In this document: positions 27,244 to 34,871 of the stretch, in pieces | Layout: every line of letters begins with the position of its first letter | Numbering within the stretch: position 1 is the first letter of the stretch | Assembly (NCBI GenBank): GCA_018657625.1 | Contig: JABHWU010000025.1 | Location: forward strand, 38,754 to 102,753 | Direction: 5' to 3' | DNA from: Deltaproteobacteria bacterium | Lineage (GTDB): Bacteria > SAR324 > XYD2-FULL-50-16 | Length of the DNA: 64,000 bases | The notes under the pieces: generated by a model | What the model was told of the DNA's origin: nothing | The model's input: the letters and a program-made list of their open reading frames with translations, nothing else | Databases searched by the model: none | Made by a program: the position numbers and the translations under genes

Positions 27244-27662
27244 TTCTTCACAATTAAACAGATTGGGTGGTAATTACAGTATTAAATAGATGAAATAGCT
27301 ATTCATTAAATAAAGTCTTATTAAAAAGTATTTTGCTAAAAGTTGTATATTAATTACTGAGAAAAATAAAGTTTGTATATTGATATTAAAAAAAGCTTTT
27401 AATTGAAATATACAAAACAGGGGAATTGACCAGTATGATCCCGAATTAACTAAATAATTTTGCTGTGTTGCGTCTCAAATATTTTACTTCGGCTGATTCA
27501 TCACCTCAAATTGTAGAATTGAAAATATTAAATCTGTGTTGAAATCAAGTAAATAACCAGATGATGACCTTATTTTCTAATGGTTTCGGTTTTGGAAATA
27601 ATAAAATTTATGTTCAATTAATATTAAAGAATTACAAAATACGACTTAACGCTTAACCCATT
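27244..27662. other. Intergenic region between divergent genes
   Basis: This 419-bp AT-rich stretch lies between the glycosylase start and the secreted-protein start, so it should contain both promoters. No RNA gene, repeat, terminator or credible small ORF is seen. Confidence 0.5.
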
Positions 27663-28721
27663 ATGATTTACATAAAAAAAACAATCAGTTCCTTTTTAAT
27701 TTTTTTTTATTGGTTGATGCCTGTTTTTGCTGACAATCAATTTGAATTTGAAGATTCTCTGGAAACCATAAAATCAAAATATAAGGGTCAGTGTGTATTT
27801 ACAAAGGAATATGAAGATTCTCAATGGTTATGGATAAAAAAGCTAGAGTGTAAAAATTATAAATACAAACGTGTAAATACTAAATTAGTATTTGAATTTA
27901 GTGCCGATAAATTAGTTCGTGTTCACATTGTTTCGATTGATATTAATAATTTTTTTCTGATTAGAAATAGGAATAATCTCCTTGTTTCTAAAACTGGCCT
28001 CCAATTTCCAAATAAGATTAAAGGATATAGCAAACCGTTGCTTGAAGATAGAATTCATCACTATGAAAATAATAAAACTTTAACCTATTTCTATTATAAT
28101 AGTAATTGGGAATGGAATCTTGTGTTTGAAGATCCGGATTATATGAAAGAGGAACAGCAAAAACAAAAGGAACAAGTGGAAAGCTATCAGGGAAAAGGCT
28201 TAAAGGGATGGGCGAACTTTAATTTTAATGATTCTGTTAACAAAGTTAAAGAAAACCTGGAAGGTCTTTGCACCACTTTGGGAATTGATAACAAAAAATA
28301 TCTTTCGGGGAAGAAAATTATGACTTGCAAACAATTTCCTTTTGCAAAGAAAAAGATAGACCTGACCTTAATATTTAAAGACTCAAAATTTGTTGAAGCT
28401 GAACTAAATTTGAATGCATCAGATTATGATATTTTGCTTCCCTTATTAAAAAAGAAATATGGGAAACCATTTCAGGAAGCGATAAATACAATAGATCATT
28501 TTCCATTTATATATTTTACTAAACTGAATATTCTGATGACTTTTCAAAGTAAAACCGAGCAGGATAGTGAGAAACAATTGATTTTAAGATATTCCAAAGA
28601 GGGGTATTTTGATGATTCTAAACCGATTCCTGTTCTTCAGCCAAAAATAAAAAAGAAATCATCAATACCTCCAAAGAAAAAAGAGGTAAAAGAGAAAGAT
28701 GTAATCTATGACTATTTATGA
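27663..28721 (+). CDS. Secreted protein with two tandem KYGxP-type domains, unknown
   Basis: The 352-residue product has a signal peptide (about 1-23, ending VFA-DN). Two related halves follow. Repeat 1 (about 25-130) begins FEFEDSLETIKSKY and repeat 2 (about 183-305) begins FNFNDSVNKVKENL. Each has two Cys (GQCVFTK with KLECKNY; GLCTTLG with IMTCKQF), a strand resembling LVFEFSADKLVRVHI or LIFKDSKFVEAEL, and repeat 2 ends in KKKYGKP. The C-terminus is Lys/Pro rich. It probably arose by internal duplication and is distantly similar in layout to the protein at 7766. Function is unknown. Confidence 0.75.
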   Translation: MIYIKKTISSFLIFFYWLMPVFADNQFEFEDSLETIKSKYKGQCVFTKEYEDSQWLWIKKLECKNYKYKRVNTKLVFEFSADKLVRVHIVSIDINNFFLIRNRNNLLVSKTGLQFPNKIKGYSKPLLEDRIHHYENNKTLTYFYYNSNWEWNLVFEDPDYMKEEQQKQKEQVESYQGKGLKGWANFNFNDSVNKVKENLEGLCTTLGIDNKKYLSGKKIMTCKQFPFAKKKIDLTLIFKDSKFVEAELNLNASDYDILLPLLKKKYGKPFQEAINTIDHFPFIYFTKLNILMTFQSKTEQDSEKQLILRYSKEGYFDDSKPIPVLQPKIKKKSSIPPKKKEVKEKDVIYDYL

Positions 28722-28748
28722 TTAAATTTTCAATTCATTTATTTTATC

Positions 28749-28778
28749 TTGACATTAAATCCATTGAACATTTCTAAT
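28749..28778 (+). promoter_or_regulatory. Sigma-70-type promoter for the his leader
   Basis: A perfect -35 TTGACA (28749-28754) is followed after 18 bp by TCTAAT (28773-28778), five of six matches to the -10 consensus. It lies 45 bp before the histidine leader-peptide start. Confidence 0.6.
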
Positions 28779-28823
28779 AGTTTTTCTTAGAAAGAGATTC
28801 AATATATATTAAAAAGGCTTATC

Positions 28824-28883
28824 ATGTTTCAACTGCAAACTCAGCATCATCATTTATTTAAATACAATAAACGTGCTGAATAG
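28824..28883 (+). CDS. hisL: His operon leader peptide
   Basis: A 19-codon ORF, MFQLQTQHHHLFKYNKRAE, precedes hisG by about 220 bp and has three consecutive His codons. AAGG lies a suitable distance upstream of the ATG. TCAGCA within the leader (28841-28846, just before the His codons) can pair with TGCTGA (28874-28879). This makes a 1:2 hairpin that a ribosome stalled at the His codons would block. Such a leader is the sensor of classic histidine attenuation. It is short and has fewer His codons than the enterobacterial leader. Confidence 0.75.
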   Translation: MFQLQTQHHHLFKYNKRAE

Positions 28884-28914
28884 GGATTAAGCAATTTTTT
28901 ATTTGTATATTTAG

Positions 28915-28940
28915 ACCCGTTATTAAACGGGTTTTTTTTT
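28915..28940 (+). terminator. Attenuator terminator upstream of hisG
   Basis: ACCCGTT (28915-28921) pairs with AACGGGT (28926-28932) around a 4-nt loop and is followed by nine T. It lies between the leader peptide and hisG. AATAAACG (28866-28873) could instead pair, with one bulged A, with CGTTATT (28918-28924), giving a plausible antiterminator. Confidence 0.85.
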
Positions 28941-29101
28941 GCTCAAAAAACGGCAAACAATATTTTTTTTTGAGTCATCATCATGTTATTTAAAAGCAAT
29001 TATCGGTTTCGATTTATAGATAATTTAGAGATTTTTTTAGAATCATTTTCGGTTCTGGGGAATTAAAATATCCACCTATCCGGACAAGTCAGGAGATTTA
29101 A

Positions 29102-30007
29102 ATGTTAAGCACAATTTTAGATGATAACAAAGTTATCAATCAATTAAAACTGGGATTGCCGAAAGGTAGTTTAGAACAAGCTACTTTTATGCTAATGAAA
29201 AGAGCTGGATTTAATTTTTCACGTTCTGAACGGTCCTATTTTCCTGTTTCAGACGATGAAGAATTGGTTTCGGCTATGATTCGAGCACAAGAAATAGCGG
29301 GATATGTAGCAAATGGCGTATTTGATGCCGGTATAACTGGAAAAGATTGGATTATGGAAAATAATGCTAATGTTGTTGAAATTACAGAACTTAAATATTC
29401 AAAACAATCAATGAAACCAGTGCAATGGGTAGTTGCTGTTCCTTTTGATTCAGAAATAAAATCTGTCAAGGATTTGCAAGGGAAAAGAATTGCCACTGAA
29501 CTCGTTGAGACCACTAAACGTTATTTGGCAAGCAATGACGTAGAAGCTGAAGTTCTCTTTTCCTGGGGGGCAACTGAAGTAAAAGCTCCGGTATTAGCAG
29601 ATGCTATTGTTGAAGTAACAGAAACAGGGAGATCGCTAAAAGCAAATAACCTGAAAATTATTGATACAATTTTAACCTCCACACCAAGATTAATTGCTAA
29701 CCCTGAAAGCTTGCAGGATCCTTGGAAAAAAAGTAAAATTGATAGAATGGCTTTATTGATTGAAGGAGCAATAAATGCAACCAGTCGTGTCGGCTTAAAA
29801 TTTAATTTGCCTGCTGATAAAATTGAGATTATTAAAGAAGTCTTACCTGCGATGAAAAATCCAACAATTTCTTCTCTACTAGACGAAAAATGGGTTGCTT
29901 TAGAAATTATTGTTGATGAAGCAAAAGTTCGGAAATTGATTCCAGAAATAAAAAGGTTGGGTGGGTCGGATATTATTGAATATCCATTAAATAAAGTAAT
30001 TTACTAA
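29102..30007 (+). CDS. hisG: ATP phosphoribosyltransferase, long form (first step of histidine synthesis)
   Basis: The enzyme condenses ATP and PRPP to phosphoribosyl-ATP and is the feedback-controlled first step of histidine synthesis. The 301 residues comprise the two catalytic lobes (KLGLPKGSLEQATFMLM; VFDAGITGKDWIME; IVEVTETGRSLKANNLKIID for PRPP) and an ACT-like regulatory domain (about 220-300), so it is the long form that needs no HisZ. A good Shine-Dalgarno (CAGGAG) precedes the ATG. No other his gene follows, so the pathway is split. Upstream attenuation adds transcriptional control to allosteric feedback. Confidence 0.97.
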   Translation: MLSTILDDNKVINQLKLGLPKGSLEQATFMLMKRAGFNFSRSERSYFPVSDDEELVSAMIRAQEIAGYVANGVFDAGITGKDWIMENNANVVEITELKYSKQSMKPVQWVVAVPFDSEIKSVKDLQGKRIATELVETTKRYLASNDVEAEVLFSWGATEVKAPVLADAIVEVTETGRSLKANNLKIIDTILTSTPRLIANPESLQDPWKKSKIDRMALLIEGAINATSRVGLKFNLPADKIEIIKEVLPAMKNPTISSLLDEKWVALEIIVDEAKVRKLIPEIKRLGGSDIIEYPLNKVIY

Positions 30008-30104
30008 TATTGGATTGAAATAAAAAAAATTTTGCAGTTGTAGTTATTTTTAAAAATGAATATTAAAAGCCATAGCTGCAATTAAGTATTTTTGAAAGGA
30101 CGAG

Positions 30105-30262
30105 TTGAATAAAGCTGTATGGTTTTGGCTGAGAATCTATTATCAGCGGTTTTGTTGGCACTTCCGTTGTGCACCATGAAAATATACATAGCCGAAACAT
30201 CCTTATTCCGCAACATTGATATCAATGCGATTCACGTGCCAGTAGTGTTAATATGTGATTAG
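30105..30262. other. Palindrome-bearing non-coding patch after hisG
   Basis: This stretch looks less AT-rich than its surroundings. It holds the perfect palindrome CATTGATATCAATG (30214-30227) flanked by short GC-rich inverted words such as CGCA/TGCG, and a 47-codon plus-strand frame from the ATG at 30119. None looks like a known gene. It may be a decayed mobile-element end or an intergenic repeat. Confidence 0.35.
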
Positions 30263-31176
30263 GTTTGGTAGTTGAATAATAATACTTTTAAACCCTGTTT
30301 TGGATTTTTTTCTGGAAATTCCTTGGGGAGGGGGATTTTTTTAATCAATAGGCATTGTGGACAATGGTGCTGGAATAAATCCATTAAATAACTACTGTCT
30401 AAGAGTGGATGGTTGAGGGTTGCGATGATTTGAGAAGTTTGTGCAGAAATTTGTGGGATTCTGGAAATAACTTTTGGATAGTCTCTCTTAAAATTGAAGC
30501 TTCCTGATTGTGAAAAGGGAGGATCAATAATAATAATATCATAGTACCCCAGTTTCTTAATTTTACTCCAGGATTTAAATATATTATGCGGCAGATATTT
30601 TATTTTTTTTGGATCAACCTGGTTGATTGTATGATTTTTTTTCCCAAGGGTTAGGAAATTACTATTCATATCAACATTAACGACGGTATCGGCTTTACCT
30701 TTAATTGCCGCTACAGAGAGAGAGCAGGTGTATGAAAACAAATTTAGAACTTTTTTATTCTCCCCGTTTTCGATTAACCATTTTCTGGTATTTTTCATAT
30801 CCGGGAAAAAACCGATATTTTGCGTTGACCCGAGTTTAATTTGATATTTTAATTCATTTTCTTCCACATAAACCTGTCTAGGAAGAGAACCGTAGACCAC
30901 TGTCAGGGAATGGCTTGTCAGGTATCGTTTCTGGATGACGATACACTCGAGTTTATCAGCAATTGCTGGAATTTTTCTCAGTTTTGAGCCTAAACGATTT
31001 AACCAGTCGTCTGTTTCTTTTTGATATAAATATATCACAATCACCGGAATAAAATAATCGATGTTGATGTGCTCTAACCCACGGAAAGTTCTGCCTCTAC
31101 CATGAAAAAGACGAATAGTATTCTTCTTTTTAAAATCTATTTCATGCTCAATATGTGAAATAATTTTCTCTATCAT
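30259..31176 (-). CDS. Class I SAM-dependent methyltransferase, RlmI/RlmK-like (rRNA)
   Basis: The 305-residue protein resembles the RlmI/RlmK branch of 23S rRNA methyltransferases. An N-terminal region (about 1-120) is followed by the Rossmann domain: the GFFPDMKNTRKWL motif, KVLNLFSYTCSLSVAAIKGKA (motif I), VVNVDMN (motif II) and DIIIIDPPFSQSGSF (the IDPP catalytic motif). The exact position modified cannot be told from sequence. It ends 10 bp upstream-side of the trmN6-like gene on the same strand, making a two-gene RNA-modification unit. Confidence 0.85.
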   Translation of the reverse strand: MIEKIISHIEHEIDFKKKNTIRLFHGRGRTFRGLEHINIDYFIPVIVIYLYQKETDDWLNRLGSKLRKIPAIADKLECIVIQKRYLTSHSLTVVYGSLPRQVYVEENELKYQIKLGSTQNIGFFPDMKNTRKWLIENGENKKVLNLFSYTCSLSVAAIKGKADTVVNVDMNSNFLTLGKKNHTINQVDPKKIKYLPHNIFKSWSKIKKLGYYDIIIIDPPFSQSGSFNFKRDYPKVISRIPQISAQTSQIIATLNHPLLDSSYLMDLFQHHCPQCLLIKKIPLPKEFPEKNPKQGLKVLLFNYQT

Positions 31177-31186
31177 CTGGAAAACA

Positions 31187-31903
31187 TCAAAGTTTGTTGA
31201 GATAGTATTCGCTTACATAAGATTTTGCAGGTTCAGAAAGCTGGTTGTTTTGTATGTGATTCAAAATAATCTTTTTTTGATCTTTTGCTTTAAAATGTTG
31301 AATTTGGCAGATGATACGATTGGGTAGCTTAGTTTCATTCGGTTTTAAAGATATAGTTTCGTTAATAAATAAGTTATATTTTTCACAATAGGTGACCAAC
31401 TCCTGAAAGCTATTGAATGGAATAAAGATAAAAAAGCTGCCTTTTTGTTTCAACAAAAGACTCACATGGTATAGGAGGTCAGCCATAGTCAAGGTTACGT
31501 CATGCCGGGCAACTCTTTTTTTGAGATCGAGTGATTTAGACTTCTGATGATGAAAAGGGGGATTACAAATGATGAAATCATATTTAATAAAACAGGACTG
31601 ACTGTATTTTTGGAGGGATGTATTAATACAGTTCAATTGATTCCTCCATTTGGAAATTTTGAAATTATTAGAGGCCTGATGAGCAGCTTTTTGATCAATT
31701 TCTAAAGCATCTATATTAACACTGTTTTTTTGAATAATCATCAATGAAAGCAAACCAGTACCTGTTCCGATATCTAAAACACAGCCTGAAGATTTTATTT
31801 TTTCAGCAGCATAACCACCAAATAAGCATGCATCAGAGGTGATCTTCATTGCACATTGTGATTGATAAATCACAAACTGTTTGAATTTAAAAGGCTTTTC
31901 CAA
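31187..31903 (-). CDS. trmN6: tRNA1(Val) adenine-37 N6-methyltransferase-like protein (TrmN6/YfiC)
   Basis: The 238-residue protein has the YfiC layout: FKFKQFVIYQSQCAMKITSDACLFG at the start, motif I LDIGTGTGLLSLM, the acidic DALEIDQKAA, and the N6-adenine motif NPPF in FIICNPPFHHQKS. Enzymes of this family methylate A37 of tRNA1(Val) in enterobacteria. It is co-directional with and 10 bp from the RlmI-like gene. No strong Shine-Dalgarno precedes the ATG at 31903. Confidence 0.88.
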   Translation of the reverse strand: MEKPFKFKQFVIYQSQCAMKITSDACLFGGYAAEKIKSSGCVLDIGTGTGLLSLMIIQKNSVNIDALEIDQKAAHQASNNFKISKWRNQLNCINTSLQKYSQSCFIKYDFIICNPPFHHQKSKSLDLKKRVARHDVTLTMADLLYHVSLLLKQKGSFFIFIPFNSFQELVTYCEKYNLFINETISLKPNETKLPNRIICQIQHFKAKDQKKIILNHIQNNQLSEPAKSYVSEYYLNKL

Positions 31904-31994
31904 GTGTTATTGTAATCGGTCAGAGAGAATATTGGAATTGATAATGATATTAATTTGTTATCGGAGTTGTATTTGATTATTGAGAATTCAGTGC

Positions 31995-32498
31995 TTATAA
32001 TTGTGCGGACTCAATTTCATTTACCAAGGCATCAAATAATAAGATAACATCATTATTTACGTTACGGAGATTTTTACAGATTCTTTTTATAATGACCCGT
32101 GTAATTGGAAGACATATCTCAGGATATTGATTTCCTAAAGCTTCAAACTTTTCTTTTCCCATAACAAGAACATCACAATCTTCCAGTACCAGGATACTGG
32201 CAGAACGTTCATCATTGTCCATTAAAGCAATTTCACCAAAAAATACATTCCATTCGGATTTCAAGTCGACGATTGTATATTCTTCGTCAGTTTTTGTTTT
32301 TTTACATACTCTGACTTTGCCGGACATTAATATAAACAGTTCTTCACCATTGTCCCCTTGTTTAAAAATATATTCCCCGTTTTTAATTTGTCGGTGTTCG
32401 AGGATTTCCGCTATTTTTTCAATTTTGCTTTCATCACTACTGATGTCAGCAAACAGGGAGAAGTCTTTTAACCTTATTATGGTTTGATCTTTTTCCAT
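31995..32498 (-). CDS. Stand-alone cyclic-nucleotide-binding domain protein
   Basis: The 167-residue protein is one CRP-type cNMP-binding beta roll (about 10-130) plus a C-terminal helix. It has EYIFKQGDNGEELFILMSG and the phosphate-binding cassette FFGEIALMDNDERSASI, including the Glu and Arg that contact cyclic nucleotides in CRP. No DNA-binding HTH is present. It is probably a sensor subunit acting on a partner. The secreted-protein gene (25 bp away) and the metallo-beta-lactamase-fold gene lie upstream on the same strand, suggesting a shared pathway. Confidence 0.9.
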   Translation of the reverse strand: MEKDQTIIRLKDFSLFADISSDESKIEKIAEILEHRQIKNGEYIFKQGDNGEELFILMSGKVRVCKKTKTDEEYTIVDLKSEWNVFFGEIALMDNDERSASILVLEDCDVLVMGKEKFEALGNQYPEICLPITRVIIKRICKNLRNVNNDVILLFDALVNEIESAQL

Positions 32499-32523
32499 TT
32501 TAAAATAGTATGGTTTGTTTCTT

Positions 32524-33015
32524 TTATTTTTTCTGTAAGGCTTGATTCTGATTAAAAAAATTCAGAAGATATCCCCCAACCCCTGCAGCGCAAACTCTCG
32601 GCCAGGCGATGCATTTCACTTTTCCAACTCTTTTGTTCTGATTGTTAAATATAAATGACCAGGTTGGTGTCCAAAAATAATAACCAGCTATTTTATCGCT
32701 AACATTATAAAGTGTACCTTTGTTCGGATGGTCGCTGGGACCTGAATAACCTATTAATGAATGTCGTTTATCCTGTTTAACCAAAAACAATTTTGCAATT
32801 CCTTCCTCAACCATAATGCCGACTCTACCAATTTTTTTCCCCTCCAGGTCAGATATTTCTACATATCGAGGATAAACATGAGCCAGCGCCGTCAATTCAT
32901 TTACTGCATTGTAAATATTACCTTTTACAGGAAAAGGTGTTGCAGTGGTTACTGTATTATACTGGATAATTAATAATGTAATAGTAGTGATACAAGTTAT
33001 ATATTTTAATAACAT
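32524..33015 (-). CDS. Secreted or anchored protein, unknown
   Basis: The 163-residue product begins with a hydrophobic signal or anchor (about 3-24). A beta-rich body follows with repeated short strand-turn units around DLEGKKIGRVGI, HSLIGYSGPSDHPNKGTL and NQNKRVGKV, similar to G-R/K-V hairpin repeats. Its ATG lies just 2 bp from the stop of the metallo-beta-lactamase-fold gene, so the two are translationally linked. The cNMP-binding gene follows after 25 bp. No family is recognised. Confidence 0.7.
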   Translation of the reverse strand: MLLKYITCITTITLLIIQYNTVTTATPFPVKGNIYNAVNELTALAHVYPRYVEISDLEGKKIGRVGIMVEEGIAKLFLVKQDKRHSLIGYSGPSDHPNKGTLYNVSDKIAGYYFWTPTWSFIFNNQNKRVGKVKCIAWPRVCAAGVGGYLLNFFNQNQALQKK

Positions 33016-33017
33016 GT

Positions 33018-34448
33018 TTAGTGAATATTAACTTTCATTCCGGACTTCAGTAATTGATGGTTTTTTGGTATATTTTCTATGCTCTTGCCCGTATGCATGT
33101 AATATACAACGCCTTCATTATTAAAATAATCCTGAGGGTCACCATGGATCATACCACTGCCAGCATCTACAAAAGCAGCATCAAATTTTGCATTATCCGG
33201 TAAAAAATTCTCAACTTCTTTTTTCCGTTTTTTGGTAAATACTTTATCCTCATCCATTTTTTGGATGACTCTTTTAGACATATTATCACCGGATAGGAAA
33301 AACTTTGATGTGCCATTTTTTTTGGGTACTGATAAGCGTAACCCCAAAGCTGGGATCGAATGGACTGAATAAAACACTTCAAAAGTTGACTTAAACAGTT
33401 CAAAAGGTCGATTGGCGTATATGGGATTAAAATTGTAATAACTGGTAGCTTTGGTGTAACTACAATTCAATACAGTCATCAATTTTAGAATCATACAATG
33501 AAAAATCTCTGGTGTAGTATATAAATCTGATTTTTTATTTTTCCTGACCGATTGCATAATATCCAGATGATCTTCATGGATATGAGACATAAAAATGGCA
33601 TCAATATCCTGATAACTTATTCCGATCGCTTTTAAATGAAGGTGTAAATATGCCGGACAATCCCAAAGTACCCATTTACCATTCATTCTAAACAAGAAGC
33701 CATTGGAAGGTTGTGTTGGATCGAATCCTTCGCTGGCTCCTAAACATCTGACACTAAATGTATTTTTCTTTTTCAATTCTTCAGGAGTGATCTTAGTCGC
33801 TTTTATTCTATAAGCTGGACTTTGCACTTTGTTGATATTGACTGAACATTCATATTTTTTTTCGCATTCAATTGTAAAATCGTTTTTATCTGTTCGATGA
33901 ATAGTGATTTCAGGATGATCCTCAAATGCAGGGTAAACAGGTTCCTTATCTCCAACTTTTAAAGGTATGAACTCAATCATATCGTCAATGGAATAAATAT
34001 CACCGTTTTTTTTCTTAAGTGCTAAATATCTTGTTTCATTGATGATTTGCTTTATTTTTTGTTTGTCACTTTCTTTTGGTACATTGAATTTCTCTTCAAC
34101 TTCCAGGGCCTCTTTTTCATTAGGTCCTAAAAGTGTTACCCGAAGCATGTCTACTAATTTGACGCAGGTTGATTTTTCAGCGTAAACTTTAAGTTTTTTC
34201 CCTCTTGCCAAACCCTGCTGTATGAATAGAAAATGGTAAAATGGAAATTCAAGACAAGCTTGAGATGAAGCATTCTTATATAAAGTGCCTGGAATGACAA
34301 TTGTATCAGGCATAGGTAAATGATATTTTAACAGTGCTTTTAATATTTCTGGTGGGCATCCAATCAGAATATTTCCCAGAGAACTGCTATACAATGCCGA
34401 TCCTTCCATTGGGGAAAACACTGACACTAATTCTTTTTTATTAGTCAT
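33018..34448 (-). CDS. Metallo-beta-lactamase-fold hydrolase with a degenerate N-terminal MBL half
   Basis: The 476-residue protein has a C-terminal MBL domain (about 232-470) with the metal motif SHIHEDHLD (His289, His291, Asp293, His294) and further candidates in SVHSIPALG, LSGDN and FVDAGSG. The N-terminal 80 residues carry an MBL-like opening (LGNILIGCPPEILKALL then MPDTIVIPG) in which HxHxDH is replaced by non-metal residues. It thus looks like a tandem with an inactive first half. MBL-fold enzymes can be cyclic-nucleotide phosphodiesterases. The neighbouring cNMP-binding gene makes that plausible but unproven. Confidence 0.8.
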   Translation of the reverse strand: MTNKKELVSVFSPMEGSALYSSSLGNILIGCPPEILKALLKYHLPMPDTIVIPGTLYKNASSQACLEFPFYHFLFIQQGLARGKKLKVYAEKSTCVKLVDMLRVTLLGPNEKEALEVEEKFNVPKESDKQKIKQIINETRYLALKKKNGDIYSIDDMIEFIPLKVGDKEPVYPAFEDHPEITIHRTDKNDFTIECEKKYECSVNINKVQSPAYRIKATKITPEELKKKNTFSVRCLGASEGFDPTQPSNGFLFRMNGKWVLWDCPAYLHLHLKAIGISYQDIDAIFMSHIHEDHLDIMQSVRKNKKSDLYTTPEIFHCMILKLMTVLNCSYTKATSYYNFNPIYANRPFELFKSTFEVFYSVHSIPALGLRLSVPKKNGTSKFFLSGDNMSKRVIQKMDEDKVFTKKRKKEVENFLPDNAKFDAAFVDAGSGMIHGDPQDYFNNEGVVYYMHTGKSIENIPKNHQLLKSGMKVNIH

Positions 34449-34871
34449 AGTATTTATAATATTTGGGAATGATTACCTTTTAATGTTGTATGCCTAAAAG
34501 CAATGATCGTTCCAAAACACAATATTAATAGGAGTTAAACCCGTTTTTTTACAGGAGTTTCACAAACATTTTACCAAATAATAGGACAGTGGGTTTTGTT
34601 TTGTCGATACAAAAAAGCCTGTGAAGTTAATACTTGTTTGCTTTGACATGAAACGATGTCATTAAAAAAGAGTTATAAGTGGTCAAAAAGTTATCGAAAA
34701 TCTGATGATAATTATTTCTTTGATATACTACTATGGTGAAACATTATGGATTTATGAGATTCAATTTGGCAAAATCTGATTTTTAATATATTTTTCAACT
34801 CATTCAATAAAACGTCACTTATAAAAATTAATGTAATTGATTCTTCAATAATTTAAAACGATTTTCTCACT
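34449..34871. other. Divergent intergenic region
   Basis: This 423-bp region lies between the MBL-fold gene and the outer-membrane protein gene and should carry both promoters. TTGACA overlaps a small inverted repeat, TGACAT (34644-34649) and ATGTCA (34656-34661), a possible regulated -35. No RNA gene or ORF is supported. Confidence 0.45.

Noticed and set aside
29236..29514. 92-codon ORF antisense to hisG
   Set aside because: It is the complement of highly conserved hisG coding sequence.
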